From Pseudopyrenochaeta lycopersici (taxonomy: Eukaryota; Ascomycota; Dothideomycetes; Pleosporales; Pseudopyrenochaetaceae), in NCBI GenBank assembly GCA_003313425.1, contig NHZP01000024.1, positions 248,001 through 312,000 on the forward strand: DNA of 64,000 bases, written 5' to 3'. Position numbers and translations under genes: made by a program. Of this stretch, positions 41,056 through 54,388 are shown in pieces. The notes under the pieces were generated by a model. It made no database searches. It saw only the letters and a program-made list of their open reading frames with translations, and was not told where the DNA came from. Every line of letters starts with the position of its first letter. Positions within the stretch are counted from its first letter, which is position 1.

Positions 41056-42769
41056 GTTGGGCTGTAATACAAAGTATCACCTACTCAGCAGAGAAATGTA
41101 GCAGGGAATAGCTTAATCCTTGCAGCTAAAGTCCCAATTCCTCAGGCTGCGATGGATTTAGGTGCAGTAAAAGGTGAGTAAGAGAAGCAAAACGGCAACA
41201 CCATCACAAACTTGGGCGCAAGGGTCTGAGAGGACAAAAGTACAGAAAGGCTGCACGATGATCGCACATCAGCCTCTCCGTTTCCCGTGCACCGTTTGCA
41301 CGCCGTCCTTCACCTCGGTGCCCTGCCCAAGCAAACACCACCCCAACGCAACCAATCACGCCTATTCGGAGGACTATCACGCCCCTCAGACTGTCTTCGC
41401 CCTGTTCAACCTGGAGAAGTACCGAAGCGACGGCGCGGTCAAAATGACCTCATAGTCGAATCGGTCCCTGCACTAACGGCCATATCGGGCGGAAGCGCGT
41501 CCGTTCCACTGGGCAAGGTTGCGACGAAATGTCGTACCAAATGACGATCAATTTCTCGTACTCACGCTTCTTCGGTTCTCGAAACAGCAGGTGACTGATA
41601 GACAAGCGCGGAATGCTGGTCTTTCAATGCCCGTTGGAGATGCTAGGGAGCTAGCTATCCACGCCTCCTGTAATCACAAGCAACCGACGCGTCGAGCTGC
41701 AGTCTCAAGCTTTCCAGGGAGCATCATCGGACTCGCAAATAGGCTACGGCACACATGATCGAACTGGCAGGTATTTCTATTTAACCATACAGCTCCCCGG
41801 GCTTGTGATGATCGAATTGCTCTGTCATGATTCAATTGCGATACATCGCTTGGATGAAGGCGTTACTTCCTGCCGACAGACAATCCGCGGAGCGAGAAAA
41901 GCGAGATAGCGCAGCGACTCAGAGTCCAGCGAAAGACGCTGATCAGCCGTATTCGCGGCCCCCTTTGAAATCGCCCGTTCGTATCAGAGCATGGTTGAAC
42001 TGGAAGAATTGCAAATATGCACATGACGTTCTTAGTGGGCGTACAGGAACGGAGCTCGTGTGGCAACTTCAGCGGCGCAAAACGACGCGAAAGTTTGGAA
42101 CGCGCCTAAAATAGTCTACTTTCCGTTCCCGTTGCCACAATCTTGCAGCCTCATCCTGTTAGACAGAATACGCGCCTCTCTCTGTGTTGGTGATAATATA
42201 AGTGCTGTTTGAGTTGCTAGCAAATTTGTGGTGCGCGCTCAATAATGGATGCCTAAGGCATGTCTTCACACACTGTCACATGTAGTGTTCTTCATCACCT
42301 CTCACGACGAATACGAGGTATACTAGTATCCAATAGTGGCGGAATTTACGGAGACACTAGAAGCTTTTTCTCTTCCATTTTGTGGTAGTGAGGAACCTCG
42401 GTAGGACAAAACTCCGCATTGTAGGAGTGGAGATGCTACATTCAAACCCTTAGCGATCCACAATGCATAAAGAATAGCTTAATTATAGATATAACTGCAA
42501 TTGTACTAGCTATTTTGCCTCTCTCGTATACAGAGGTTCAGAATTACGATATCCTATAGCTACACAGGCCACCTGACCCAGCTTAGTGGAATTTATTGTT
42601 TTGATAAAGAGAGTAGTGGCACGAAAAAGATGTGCACCCAAAGATACCCCTGTGTAGGCTCATAATGTGAGCTACCAATACGCTTCGTTCCCTTGGTGAA
42701 GAATTCAAACCTCGACCAATCTCTGCGCCTCCCAAACATCATGCAGAACGTATTTCGTGGTTCACCAGC
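41056..42769. other. 1.7-kb intergenic region
   Basis: This is the promoter of the surface-protein gene and the 3' region of the BCS1-like gene, both on minus. Short open frames (for example 41827-42114) carry no recognisable domain. No repeat stands out. Confidence 0.5.
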
Positions 42770-44537
42770 TTAGCACGTCCTACGCAGAGCACCTGCCCTA
42801 AGCATGGCCATGGCTTCGATCGTAGCATTTCCACGTGGGTTCACAGTATTTGTGTTAATTGTATTCTTGGCAGGCTTGCTTATGTCCTTGGTATTGTCCA
42901 TGTCTGCATGTAGAATCCGGATCTGATGCTTGATCACCTTCAGCAAAAGATTATCCGACAGTTCAGAAGGGATGTCCACGGTGGGCATGACCAATTTATT
43001 TGTTTTGACTTCTTCGTTGGCTTCCGTTGCTTCGTTATCTTTCTTTGTTGTTTCAGAGGTGGCAGAGGTAGTGGGCGCAAGAGGTTTGTTACAGGTATTG
43101 CACTTTGAGGCGCAAGTACAGACCTCCTGCTCTTTCTTTCCTGTGTCCGTGATGCTGGTGGCAGCTTCTACCTTCTCTCCATCCGCACTCGCAGCGTCCT
43201 CGAGATCCACAATCTCAAAGTCATCGCCTTTGAACCCCCTCACAAGGCTGAGCAATGACATGACGAACAGCTCCTTCAGATAAGCAAAGCTGAAGCCCTC
43301 AGTCAATTTGGCCAATATATCACTGAGCTCTTCTGGGAACTCAACAGTCCCATTCTTCACCAGCTTATTGCGCCAATAATCAGCATACAGCTTCCTCTCC
43401 TGCTCCCCAGGAAGCTTAAAGTGATACTTCCTATCGAAGCGGCTGGGGCGCTTGGCAATGGCTGGATCGAGCTTGTCAAGGTGGTTTGTGGAGCCGATCA
43501 TCAGAATTCCATTATTGCTCTCGAGGCCATCGACCTCATTGAGGAAGTATGAGCGGATGTCATCGGTGACAAGTGAATCGAGATCCTCGAAGACGAGCAA
43601 ACAAGGCGCTTGATTGCGCGCATGGCGGAAGATCTGCTGAATGGCGTGCTGCGCAGTGTTACAGACTGTCTGGAACGATTTCACATAAAGGCTCGGGATT
43701 GAATCAGGGCGGCTGTGTAATGAGCTCATAAGCGCTTTGATGGACACAGTTTTGCCGTTACCTGGTACGCCGTGCAGAATGACACCACGCTTCCACGGCA
43801 CAGCAAACTGCTCATATAATGGCTTGTTATCGAAGAAGCCTTGCACATCTCCGATGAGGTTTTTCTTCATCTCTGGGTCGAGGATGACGTCGTCCCACGA
43901 TGCGCCGTTTACGGACTTCCAGAGCTCAGTTGATTTCTGCCAACGCCCGTCATCAAAGACGAAGATCTCATTGTGGAGTTGACTCGTCCACTTGCCCGCG
44001 GCAAGGACTAGAGCGTCTGTCTGGGCGCAGTGCCCATTGGTGATATTGGACTCGACGCGAGGATGGAGAACATAGAAAACTTGGTCACGCGGTTTGTATG
44101 TGTCCTGCCATTGCACGTAGTACACAATATATTCATTGTCTTCCCAAATATACTGGAACCTGAAGCGCGAGATTAGCCCACGGTGCCAAGTTGGGCTGCA
44201 AGACATACCTCGCAAATCTGAATTCATCTCGTAACTTTCCAGGGTGCATCTTCTTTTCAATGCCCTCACCGACAGGCTTCCACTCCCTTGTAGCGGCAAA
44301 GCTCTCATCTTCAGAATCAAAGATTAGCAACGCCTTATCGGTAGCAGCGAACTCGAAGAGAGCTACGCGTCTCTCGTCAACTTCAGTGACATGGTATTCT
44401 GGGTAAGCTTCGCGGATCGACTTCAGGACAGCGCTCTTGGTCTCAACACGAGGGGCGTCGCCGTGAGATTTGAATGCCTCGAAGACGGCGACATTGTTGA
44501 ACTGAGTGGACGTGAGGATAGTCTTTGCTGCTGGCAT
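42770..44537 (-). CDS. BCS1-like AAA ATPase
   Basis: Exons on the minus strand are 44537-44209 and 44159-42770, giving 572 residues. The frame is open upstream to 44711, but MPAAKTILTS fits best as the start. The AAA core has Walker A GVPGNGKT (~240), Walker B LLVFEDLDSL (~304), sensor 1 MIGSTNHLDKLDPAI and the arginine-finger region RPSRFDRKYHF. This is the pattern of the BCS1 clade, whose founder moves folded Rieske protein across the inner mitochondrial membrane. Unlike BCS1 itself, I see no N-terminal transmembrane helix and targeting signal, so this is one of the many fungal BCS1-related paralogues of uncertain role. The C-terminal 170 residues are Thr/Glu/Lys-rich with a small cysteine cluster (CTCASKCNTC) that could bind metal. 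Confidence 0.87.
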
Positions 44538-45631
44538 AGCTGCTGACAATGACGTCTTGATATGATAAGTAAACTCAATCGATATGGATGGGTAAATTAA
44601 AGATCCAATTAGTCCAAGCCGAGACGAAAGTTGATACCTCGATATTGAACAATCTTGAAAGCCAAAGACCTCAAGTTGGTGCCTTAAATACCTACTCCTC
44701 TGTACAAGCACGGTGCAGTTTCGTAGGCGGCCTCACTCATTACAAATCTTGTGCCACCTGTGCAAAGCAAACTTCCTTATATTACGCATAGATCGGCCAG
44801 GCAGCAGCCAGGCGACCACTCCAGGAAGCGAAAAACCGCTGTATAAGACAACGCTACGCTCCTTTCGGGAGACAACGTACCCTAAAAATTGATCTAATAG
44901 GCCAGCATTGGTCTATGAATGGTATCTCTGGTATACTTTCATCTGCCGTGTATTCGCTTGAGGAGCAGGGGTCAGAGCCTGCGTGCACGGCGTCCACCTT
45001 GCGTCGCGCGCTCTTGACTTCAATTGGTGCATCATGAAACGCAGAAGATCTAGACAGTCAAGGTAACAAAAGAGTCACCGGTATGGAAGCAAGGGCGTCC
45101 AGGGTACGAGCTCAAAGCGGGGATAGTTTCGATGTACGGGTAAACATGTGGCTAGCGCAGGTATAGGCCCGTCTCGGATCCCCTCTGAGGCTCTGTTCCT
45201 AACCAGGAAAATTGAGGACTATCTACATGTGGTATCAATAGGCGGCTGAGCCGTGTACGCGCGTGCAAGGTCTTCCTTAGATGCAGGCTGTGTATCAAGA
45301 ACTGCTGCAAACGGACAATGGGAACGAGAGCGCCAGGCTGAGCTATCACTAAAGTAGTTGATTGAGCCTCGGGCTATCATTGTCCACGCAATTCGCTCAA
45401 CAATGGTATCATAAAAGCCTCAATAATCAAGAATATAGATTGGTCTCATGTAAATGTTTTCATTTCATTGGATATTCCTATCAAATTGGTGGGCAGCCTC
45501 GCGTCTCAGCAGAGGGCATACCCATTCACATGCACGTCAGCCAATCTTTCAGGCCTGACAACCATTGTGCGCTGAAGGTGCTCATGAGATCGTCTCGAAG
45601 TCGTTAAGAAGCCGCATCTTGGCGAAACTGC
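44538..45631. other. Intergenic upstream of the BCS1-like gene
   Basis: 1.1 kb holding the BCS1-like promoter and the Rtc3-like 3' end. I see no gene or repeat. Confidence 0.5.
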
Positions 45632-46200
45632 TTAGTGGGCGAGCATGGGGCCCTTGGAGTCGTTTGTATTGCCCTGGCGCTCCGAGTTCTGCGGCGCAGT
45701 TTGTTAGCAATTTACTAAAGGATCGGGAGGGAGATGGAGGGGATGGTGAGTATTAATAGAGGCTGGAAGCTTACCTCAGAGGTCTGCACAGTGCCTGACT
45801 GAAGAATCTTCTTCACAATCTCCTCCTCCTTCGTGGTACCGAACTCATTCTCTAGTTGACTGTTGCTCGCTGTGTTCAGGACACCTTGCTTGCCGTGTCT
45901 GATCAGATTGGTTAGCACATGCTCTTTGATGAAGTGTTCTACAAAGCTAGACACATTGCTCGAGAACACAAGGTGCATCTTGAAGCCAAGACGTGGTCTG
46001 AGGCGTGCGACGCAGCCTGATGTGGGGTAAACTCACTCAGGAACGAGGATCTTCCATCCAGCAACAACATCTGTCAGAGGAATGCTGCTATCTCCCTTCC
46101 ACTTTTTGACAATATCCTCGCTCTCGACAAAGACAGTGAAGACATCACCGTTGCTGCCCTTGTAGAAGACCTGCGTCTGAGATACGTTTCCACGGGCCAT
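45632..46200 (-). CDS. rtc3: Rtc3/SBDS-N-terminal-like small protein
   Basis: Exons on the minus strand are 46200-46037, 45898-45775 and 45688-45632, giving 114 residues. The product starts MARGNVSQTQVFYKG, continues VFVESEDIVKKWK and GWKILVPEHGKQGVLNTAS, then LENEFGTTKEEEIVKKIL, and ends NDSKGPMLAH. This matches the free-standing SBDS N-terminal-domain family of yeast Rtc3 (YHR087W), a stress-induced protein placed in RNA metabolism and, by genetics, in telomere capping. The first intron is long for this locus (138 bp) and contains an immediate in-frame TGA, so it must be removed. The last exon is only 57 bp. The family match is strong; the function in this organism is inferred. Confidence 0.9.
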
Positions 46201-47000
46201 AGTGTTCTTTTTGTATTCGGTGGTGATGTAGGGTTTGGTGTTCTTGATTTACAGATTATTTAGTGCCTGTAGAAGCTATGTGACAATGTGTGAGAGTGTG
46301 TGGTGAAGATGTGATGCTGATTGAGGGGAAGCTTTGGAGGGGCTATTTAGAGAGCTTGTGAGCTTTGACCAGGGGACTACGTCATTGCCAAGGTGTAGCA
46401 CGACAGCTCCAACAGGGCTCACAGGCACTCGTTTATGCTCTCTCACTTTCGGTCGTAGGGCTGCCGTGCGGCTCTTGCTGAAACATCGCTGGCGTCACGG
46501 CCCTGATGCTTGTCTTGAATGGGCGTGCTCGCCTTGGTTTCAAGCGTCAACATCTAACTCGTCAGCCCAACCTCATGATGCTCAATGCAGTACGTATTCA
46601 GTCAATCTACCACTCACATTTTTCGAAGAGAAGACGTTATAATCATATTTTATTGCTATAATCCAAACAAGCGTGTGTTGCAGTACACACACCATCATTT
46701 CCATCGCATGGAGGATGCATGCCATCCCAAGCGTATGACGTCATACCGTTTGCACTTACCTGCCAAACGTGGCTTGCGGGTGTGCCTTGCAGTGATGCTA
46801 CATGATCGGCGTGATGCCATACTTCATTTCAATCAACATTCCGTCGCGTTGTTCCTGTATCACGCCTCATGTACATAACCCCGGCCGCAATAATATCGCG
46901 TGACTTCTGAAGACCCCCGCATGTTCTGATCATCCAAGGAGCATCCGAAGGTTTTTGTTATTCAACAGAAGGCGCTCGCTACAAGCTGTCACGTTGGCTA
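46201..47000. other. Intergenic, Rtc3-like promoter and RhoGEF 3' end
   Basis: The 800 bp contain no gene I can support. The frame 46334-46642 is unremarkable. Confidence 0.5.
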
Positions 47001-50000
47001 TTATACCCAAAACTTTAAGATCCTGCTCTTGCTTTTTGAAAACTTGTTCGAAGGTGGCTTGCCCAGCGATGCGCCATTTGAGGCGCTACCGTCATCTTTC
47101 CTTTTTTGCATGTCTGTCTCTTTTCCCGTACCGAGATCCATCGATGGCACCGATGCTCGCAAGACAGTTGAATCCGATCCATGGGAAGCGGTTCTTCCAG
47201 CACGAGCGCTTGACTGAGATCGTGGCAAATTGATAGCGTGAGTCGAAAGACGCCGCACCTTCTTTGGCGCCACTAATGTGATCTTCTCACATGAGCGTTC
47301 TGCTCCTGCTGTGCGGTTGGCGAGGCGATGTCGCCGGCTGCAGGGTCGCGTGTTCTGCAACTCAAAGTCTGTGGGAAGAAATGCAGCCGGCGCATTGTGG
47401 AAGTCAACCACAGCTGGTGCGGGTCGACGATCTATTGCTGAGCGTGCTCGAAGATTCCCATGAGAAGTTTTACGTATCCTGTTTTCAAAGGAGTCATCTG
47501 ACCTTGTATAACTCACACTAGAAAGACTGGGAGAGCGGCGTGAGAAGTTGCTCGCAATACTGGCCATGCTAAGCTTTCGCATGACTGAATTTGCTGATGC
47601 TCGGATATGGTTTTCAACCCTCCGATTTGGCATGCCTGGGAAAGGTAGTGTATCTTTCGTCCACACATCTTCCAAAATATTCTCAAGGCGAATGCGCTCA
47701 ATCCTTCTTGGAGCTAAAGTGGGGACATGGTTTGCAGACATATGTGATTGCGATCGAGTAACTATACTGGGTGGAAACATAGGAGGCGAGTCTGGTATCT
47801 TCTGTGCCTGCGTGTTCTTAATGATAACCTGACTCACATTGGTTTTCGCGCCTAGGGTTGCTGCTCGATGAACTGACATCCGTCGCGCTAGACTGTTCGC
47901 ATGTCCAAAAACGGGTCCAAGAGATTTGATATCCAGGGATAAAGACGAGGAAATATCTTGCATGGCTGGCTGGCCTTCCACGAAGTCATGTGTCTCGTAA
48001 ACAATACGTTCGCGGAGATTCTTTCTCCAAACCCCCTCCTCCTGTGAAGTACAAGCGCTGAAAATGATCTCGTGTAATCGATGACCGTGCTCGAACAAAA
48101 GCTTCCAAGTATGAGGAGCAGTATGACATTGAATGCCTATTATTCGTTAGAAATTGACTGGTAATATACGTGCGAAGACAGCAATACCTCGACCATTATC
48201 GGATTCTTCAATGCTACCGTTCGCGAGGCCAATTAGTGCAACAACGTTGTAGGGAGTATGAAAGCGACTCGCTGTCGCGAGCACAAGGCACGATTTATAC
48301 AAAACGCAGATCATGTATTGTCCCCTTACGCGCTCGGGAGTCTGAAAGGCAACATGCAGGACACCACAAAGGAGGATGTGTCCGAGAAAGCGGAAAACAA
48401 GCTCTCGGGATGTTTTCTTGATGTCGTCAACAAAGACTAATTGCGGACTCCGAATGCGTCAGACTCACCTGCCCCTGAAATGTGAGTCGATCTTGAAGCT
48501 GCCATGTAATTTCGATCAACCTGCGGGTTTTTGGGTCATCTTTCGCCTTGTTGACCTCTCGAATAGTCTCTTGCAAACGAAACAGAGTCTTTTCTAGCTC
48601 GGCGTGAGCCTCTGGGTCATCGTAGACTGGTGTGTGGCGGCATAGATCTTCGAATAGAAGCGGATATTTGCACACTCTCTGAATAGGCTTCACATTCGAT
48701 GTCAATGATACGGCCAAGATAATGCATCTCGCTTGCACACACCTTGATGAGTAGGTCAGGAAAGCTCAGGGCCTTTTTGCTCCCTGCGTCACGATTGTTT
48801 TCAGAAGCAACGACTTTCTGCAGTGCTTCAACACCTCGCTGGTACTCTTGCCAACCATGAAGGCCTTTGGACACGGTAGTTAGGTCTTGTGACATCGTTG
48901 TCCAATGTGCGCCATACTCTTCGTACGTGAAAAAACGTTTCATCTGCATACAGTCAGTTGAGAGCGACAGAAAATCATGCAACCGATTGACATGTTTATT
49001 GAAAATCTTCGCAACATCTCCAACTGTCTTGGTATCAGTCACTAGGCTGCGTGATGTCCGGTCTGGTGATCGGCCGATTTCTAGTGAATGTCTAAGTCTG
49101 CGAGCCACTTTGTGTTCTGCAAAGCGTGCAGGTATTATGTCTGCACTATGAAAACGAATATGCTTAGCCTTCGTTACAGGATATATCTCTTGATTTGCGC
49201 TTCTGGTGAAGTCCGCCTGGGGTATTGCTTTATGCAAGTCTGTGAGCAGATCTTCATGGACGTGTAGAATCTGGGAAATATTCTGCTGTATAGATGATTT
49301 TGTTTGCCCTGGTAGTGTGGGGAGGGTGGTAAGGATCACGAAGTAGTCCTGAACAAGGAAAATGGTCAGCGTGTATGACCATGGCTGCCAGGAACATACA
49401 TTAATCAAGACCTTGAGGTCTGCGATGTAGCTCTCCTCTGACGCAACCAACTCCTCTATCACTCTGCGACGCTGAAGTGATCGCAGCCATGCACTCTCAT
49501 CGATTATGGGCCCAAATGCTCCACGACTGCTCTCCAGCGACCTCTGAGCCTCGGAATACTTACTGCTCCTGTTTCCCAGGCCAATTTTGCCATGAATGCC
49601 AACTTCTGAGCGTGGGGCGATGCTTGTACTTGCAATTGTCATTGAGGCAGACTTCATGGCAGTTACACAGCCCATGGAAGATGACATTGATTCTGACATC
49701 CTGTGGGCAGACTCATGGAGTCGATTTAATCTTGATAGGACAGCGATGTCCCCGTCTGTCATGTCGACTAATAGCTGCGGAACCTCTGTGACAGACTCTT
49801 TCCGGCGTTGAGCATGCCGACGTCTCAGAGTGCTCATCCATCGGCGAAATGGTTGTGAGCGGGTCGAGAGGGTGATAAGAACGGGTTCCTGCTCTACATT
49901 TGGTTTGATACCCGTCGTATCGGAGGATTCTTCTTCTGGTAAAGGAATGTGGATGACATCATAAAGGTTGAAAACTTCAGGCTTTGAGTGGCTGCTGTCA

Positions 50001-50449
50001 TTGATTTTTATAGCCCCTGCCGAGCTATCACTGCTGGAAGAGTTTTCTGGAAGGTGCTGCACTTCCTTGGTCCTCCTTGAGTTTGGGGCTGATGGTACCA
50101 CAATGCGACTGAATAGAGGTGGCTGTCGATCGACTCCGCTGATTCGTTTGCGTGGCTCACCGATGACGGGTCCAATGCCAAAAGCAAATTCATTTTTCTG
50201 AGGGACGAGTTCGAGCAGCGCCTGAGAAGCGAGCGGGGAAGTGTTCTCATTCGCTCTGGACGAGTAGCCGACTCGATTTGATCTAAGAGAGGATAGTGAA
50301 CACGCAGACCCATTACGCGTGGTGATGTCACTGAGTAGTCCAAGCACCGGTAGTGTGTCTTTCAATGGTGAGTATGAGCTGAGGCATGGATTGTCGCTAA
50401 AGGAGCGCTTGAGAGGGCTATGTGGCTGAAGTGACAAGACGTATGCCAT
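47001..50449 (-). CDS. Rho guanine-nucleotide exchange factor (DH-PH type)
   Basis: This protein activates a Rho/Cdc42-type GTPase and so controls polarity and wall growth at the cell cortex. Exons on the minus strand are 50449-49400, 49348-48743, 48687-48469, 48416-48188 and 48136-47001, giving 1079 residues. The start MAYVLSLQPHSPLKRSFSDN is typical of fungal family members; the frame is open further upstream to 50668. The DH domain begins near residue 327 (RRRVIEELVASEESYIADLK) and includes FPDLLIKPIQRVCKYPLLFE, the most conserved DH helix. A PH-like region follows (RFLGHILLCGVLHVAFQ, QYMICVLYKSCLVLA, WKLLFEHGHRLHEIIFSA). The C-terminal 300 residues are Ser/Arg-rich. The introns before exons 3 and 4 use AAG acceptors, chosen because only they keep the domain in frame. 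The exon 4 border is the least certain. Confidence 0.9.
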
Positions 50450-51121
50450 TTCGAACTTGATTGTGCTTACGGCATTAGGATACGGCACGGGACCTGAAGC
50501 GGCATGAGAGATAAATACTACTGCATCCAACGGCGATGGTTTAAAGAGGGACGGATGAACTGGAAAGGCGAAAAAGGACTTGATGAGGCGTGTTTGTGAA
50601 CGACAAGCAAGATGAGAAAGAAGCAAGGGTGGTATGGAGGTAGGTGCAGACGGGAGAGAGAGGATCATTTCTAGTAGAAGGATCAGATGGTACCATCACG
50701 CAGGCATGAAAGATTGAGTGCCATGGTAGAAGGTGCTGGAGGTGAGTGGCCAGCCACGAAAGAGACATATGTACCTCGCAGCACACGGATATATGAGGAA
50801 GTCGCAGTCTAACTTAACGAGTAGGAGCAACCTGATCGGATACCCGAGTCACAGGCTCTGACTCCGAAGTCGTAACGATTCAGCTTCCGGTCATGTTCAC
50901 AGCATATTGCAAAATATTGACTGTGTTGATCATGGCCTCCGGGTGCCAACAAGTAAGACTAAGGACGCGTCAAGGATGAATGAGGCAGATGTCAACCAGG
51001 CTGGCGGGATTTCTGCCCCGCGTGGAGCCGCATCTGAGAGCTTCCCGTCCACCCCACATTGGAGCTCAAGCCGTGATTCAAATACTTAACACTTCTCAAC
51101 ATCAAGCCTAACAGAATACGC
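50450..51121. other. Divergent promoter region, RhoGEF / Nas2
   Basis: About 670 bp between opposing start codons, containing an open extension of the RhoGEF frame to 50668. Nothing else is recognised. Confidence 0.5.
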
Positions 51122-52030
51122 ATGGACGACATCCACGCACCGACCGTGTCTTCCGGACCAACGTCCGCAGGCTACTCGAATGGGATTCCGAAGGAGCAGC
51201 TTTCGCTGCAGGAGCTTATAGTGGAGAAAGACCGAGTCGAAACAGAACTCAAGGCTTTAGGGCAGGTTCTGGATTCGGTGCGCATAGCATGAACTCTTAG
51301 GTAGCTGCCAGCTAATACTTGGTTTGTAGCATGGCGTCCATATGAACACTGGCCTTACAACCTTCGACGGGTTTCCGCGCAGTGACATCGATGTCGCCCA
51401 GAGTACGATTGAATGCGCCACCACTTTCTAACTTCCGCTGACCGCGCGGACTAGTACGAACAACACGAGCGCGTATAATAAGGTTGAAGAATGACTACAA
51501 GGACCTCATGACACGCATCGAGAGAGGTCTCCATGAGCACCATGCACGATTAGCAGCGCAAGCACAGAACAACCCAGCCACGGCGAACCAGGCACATGCA
51601 GCACTCGAGGCAACCCCTGCAGCCCTGGAAGCGCCTTTTGCAAAGGTCAACAGCGTTGTAGAAGGTAGCCCGGCAGACGCAGCTGGCCTGAAAATTGGTG
51701 ACACTATCACCAAGTTCGGTTGGGTGGACTGGACAAACCATGAGAGGCTATCGCGGGTAGCAGAGGCTGTCTCCCAAAACGAAGGAGTGAGTACATTGTG
51801 CGGTGCGCTTGCAGTCTTCCACTTTCGAGACTTCGGGAGGGGGGAGCTGCACGGCATGCTGTCAGAAGCCCCGGATGCGTCATGCTAACACCTCTCAGCT
51901 CCCAATAACGGTCAAAGTGCTCCGGCCGAGCACTTCGGGCAACCCAGCAGAGACAATACAGGTGCAGCTCACACCACGCAGGAATTGGGGAGGGCGAGGT
52001 TTGTTGGGCTGCCACCTGCTGCCGCTGTAG
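51122..52030 (+). CDS. nas2: 26S proteasome assembly chaperone Nas2/PSMD9
   Basis: Exons are 51122-51277, 51330-51402, 51455-51786 and 51899-52030, giving 230 residues. Nas2 binds the Rpt5 ATPase tail and guards assembly of the proteasome base. Visible marks are an N-terminal helical region (LQELIVEKDRVETELKALGQ), TGLTTFDGFPRSDIDVAQIR joined across two introns, ARIIRLKNDYKDLM, and a PDZ domain with AKVNSVVEGSPADAAGLKIG and DTITKFG. The PDZ is completed across the last intron by LPITVKVLRP. The C terminus ends GRGLLGCHLLPL, as in family members. The length is normal for the family. All four splice junctions restore conserved sequence, so the model is firm. Confidence 0.94.
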
Positions 52031-52610
52031 GCGAAAGCCACGGCCACCGGCTCGGAATAACACACCATGGCGACCTCAGACCCTAGAGACTTGATGCGGT
52101 GACGCGACCATGATGAGTCCTATCAAGCATCCGATAGCATGTCTCGGGTGGGCGAGGCTGATTGAACAACTGCGTCTGCTGCGTGGCGCACTGGGTTTGG
52201 GCCAACATAGCATGATACCCGGCGTTACTGCATGAAGTAAACATTGAAAGAACCTTGTGTTTCATGTGATTAACAATCGTGTGCTGTTTGACTCTTGATT
52301 GCAAAGACACGGCGTGCCTATTGTTGCCTAGAGCGCTGCCTTTGCCTGTGCCAGAAATTGTGGCAGGAGAGGGCGGCGCCAAGAGGGATCCACACCGCCC
52401 GGCCAACACTCACCTTGCACAACAAAACCTCTTCTTGCCCCTCAGAAAGTGCCCTCCAAAGCCCGCCAACTTTCCCCACTCACTAATTAGAGGTACGCCT
52501 GCACCACGCAGCCTCTTTAAACCATACCGTGCGACCTCAACTAATACATCATTTTCACAGTATTGCGCAATACCACGTCGCCCATCACCCCGCCACAACA
52601 AACCACAGCC
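52031..52610. other. Intergenic, Nas2 3' end and Ran promoter
   Basis: 580 bp with C-rich promoter sequence just before the Ran start. No separate gene. Confidence 0.5.
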
Positions 52611-53561
52611 ATGGCCGAGACTGCCGCGCAAGGCAATGTTCCCACCTTCAAGCTTGTGCTTGTCGGTGACGGTGGCACAGGAAAGGTATGCCCGCATTTT
52701 CACGTCAAAGTGTCGCGCTCCTTGAGCCGGCGATTGACAACTGAGCGCACGAGAACCACGTCAATCATACGACAGCACCCGAGAAAGATTGCTGACAGTC
52801 CAATCTACAGACTACCTTCGTCAAGCGCCATCTGACGGGCGAGTTCGAGAAGAAGTACATTGCCACGCTCGGAGTCGAGGTCCACCCGCTCGGCTTCACC
52901 ACCGTACGTTATCCGATTTTCTCCTGCTCGCGCGATACGGCATACTGATGACGATGACAGAACCTCGGGCCCATCCAGTTCGACGTCTGGGATACCGCAG
53001 GCCAGGAGAAGTTCGGTGGTCTTCGTGATGGATACTACATCAACGGACAGTGCGGCATTATCATGTTCGACGTAACCTCGCGTATCACATACAAGAACGT
53101 TCCCAACTGGCACCGTACGCTGCGCCCTCCAATCGCATCACAATCTATCCACTAACAATATCTAGGTGATCTTGTCCGTGTTTGCGAGAACATCCCGATC
53201 GTCCTCACTGGCAACAAGGTCGACGTCAAGGAGCGCAAGGTCAAGGCAAAGTCCATCACTTTCCACCGAAAGAAGAACCTGCAGTACTACGACATCTCCG
53301 CCAAGTCCAACTACAACTTCGAGAAGCCTTTCCTGTGGCTCGCCCGAAAACTTGTTGGCAACCAGACTTTGGTACGACTTCTCACAGATTAAAGCACGTC
53401 ACGGCCGCTAATTTGATCGTCTTTTGTAGGAATTCGTCGCTGCTCCCGCCCTTGCTCCTCCCGAGGTCCAGGTCGACCAGGCCGTGCTCGAGCAGTACCA
53501 GAAGGAGATGCAGGACGCCGCCCAGATGCCCCTGCCCGATGAGGATGACGCCGATTTGTAG
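52611..53561 (+). CDS. gsp1: Ran GTPase (Gsp1/Spi1 orthologue)
   Basis: This small GTPase drives nuclear import and export and spindle assembly. Exons are 52611-52685, 52811-52903, 52961-53114, 53166-53371 and 53430-53561, giving 219 residues. It has P-loop GDGGTGKT, switch [14 protein letters not shown], switch [20 protein letters not shown], base-binding [15 protein letters not shown] and [13 protein letters not shown], then a C-terminal acidic end (PDEDDADL) with no prenylation cysteine, all diagnostic of Ran. The first intron (125 bp) falls directly after the P-loop lysine codon. It lies 580 bp downstream of Nas2 on the same strand. The assignment is essentially certain. Confidence 0.97.
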
Positions 53562-54388
53562 ATACGGCCATGAGTTCGCCTCTGGTCGAAACTAGAGCGT
53601 TGTAATGGGTAAACGACACAATTCATGGGATTTAGCGGTTCGGGGGAGCAGGGATAGCAGCTCTCATGAGCTTCAAACATTCTTAGCGAAAACGGGGCAA
53701 GACGAGCAACAATGGGCGGAGCGTTTCTTCCGACGCAGAACGCCGGACTAGCTAGCGTTCTGACGAATGAACAATATTAGACTGTTCTCTGGCTTTGCTA
53801 CACTATTTGCACTTGAAATGTGATGCTGGAGCGAGTCATTGATGGTGCCACTGGAAATCTGGAGACCATTTCACCGATTGAAGGGTAAACGAACGCTTTT
53901 CTTTCTCTATTCCAAGATATGGACCTGTCGTACAAACGTAGCCTAAACCAACAGCTTTCGCAAGCAGGTAAAAATTCAACAAAACAATCATATCCTCGTT
54001 AGATTCCAGTAATTATAGCAGAGCTACCTCTTTGCTCGCTGTGCCCCGTTTGACCCCAAAAACGCCTGTGTTACAACAGGTAAACGCCAAGAGTAAGTAG
54101 CGAGTGAGTAGGAAAAGGTACGTGGGTATGGTAGTAAATGCTCAGTATACAAATGTGAGGCCTTGAAAACCAAGGCAGAAGAGGAGAGCATGTCCGGAAA
54201 GTGGAGATCGTGGAAGAGTACGGCGTTGCTTGGTGGGTGAACAAAAGGGAGGTCCAAGATGAGAACTCTGATACCTTACGATACGACGCTTGTACGAGTG
54301 TGAAATCGGAAATTCAGCGGGGGATCACGATTTTAACATGCTAAATCACAGTCAGTACATTGTGCGTGTGGACGTAGTGTGATAGTGC
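53562..54388. other. Convergent intergenic region, Ran / Zn2Cys6 regulator
   Basis: About 830 bp of two converging 3' regions. No gene or repeat is recognised. Confidence 0.5.
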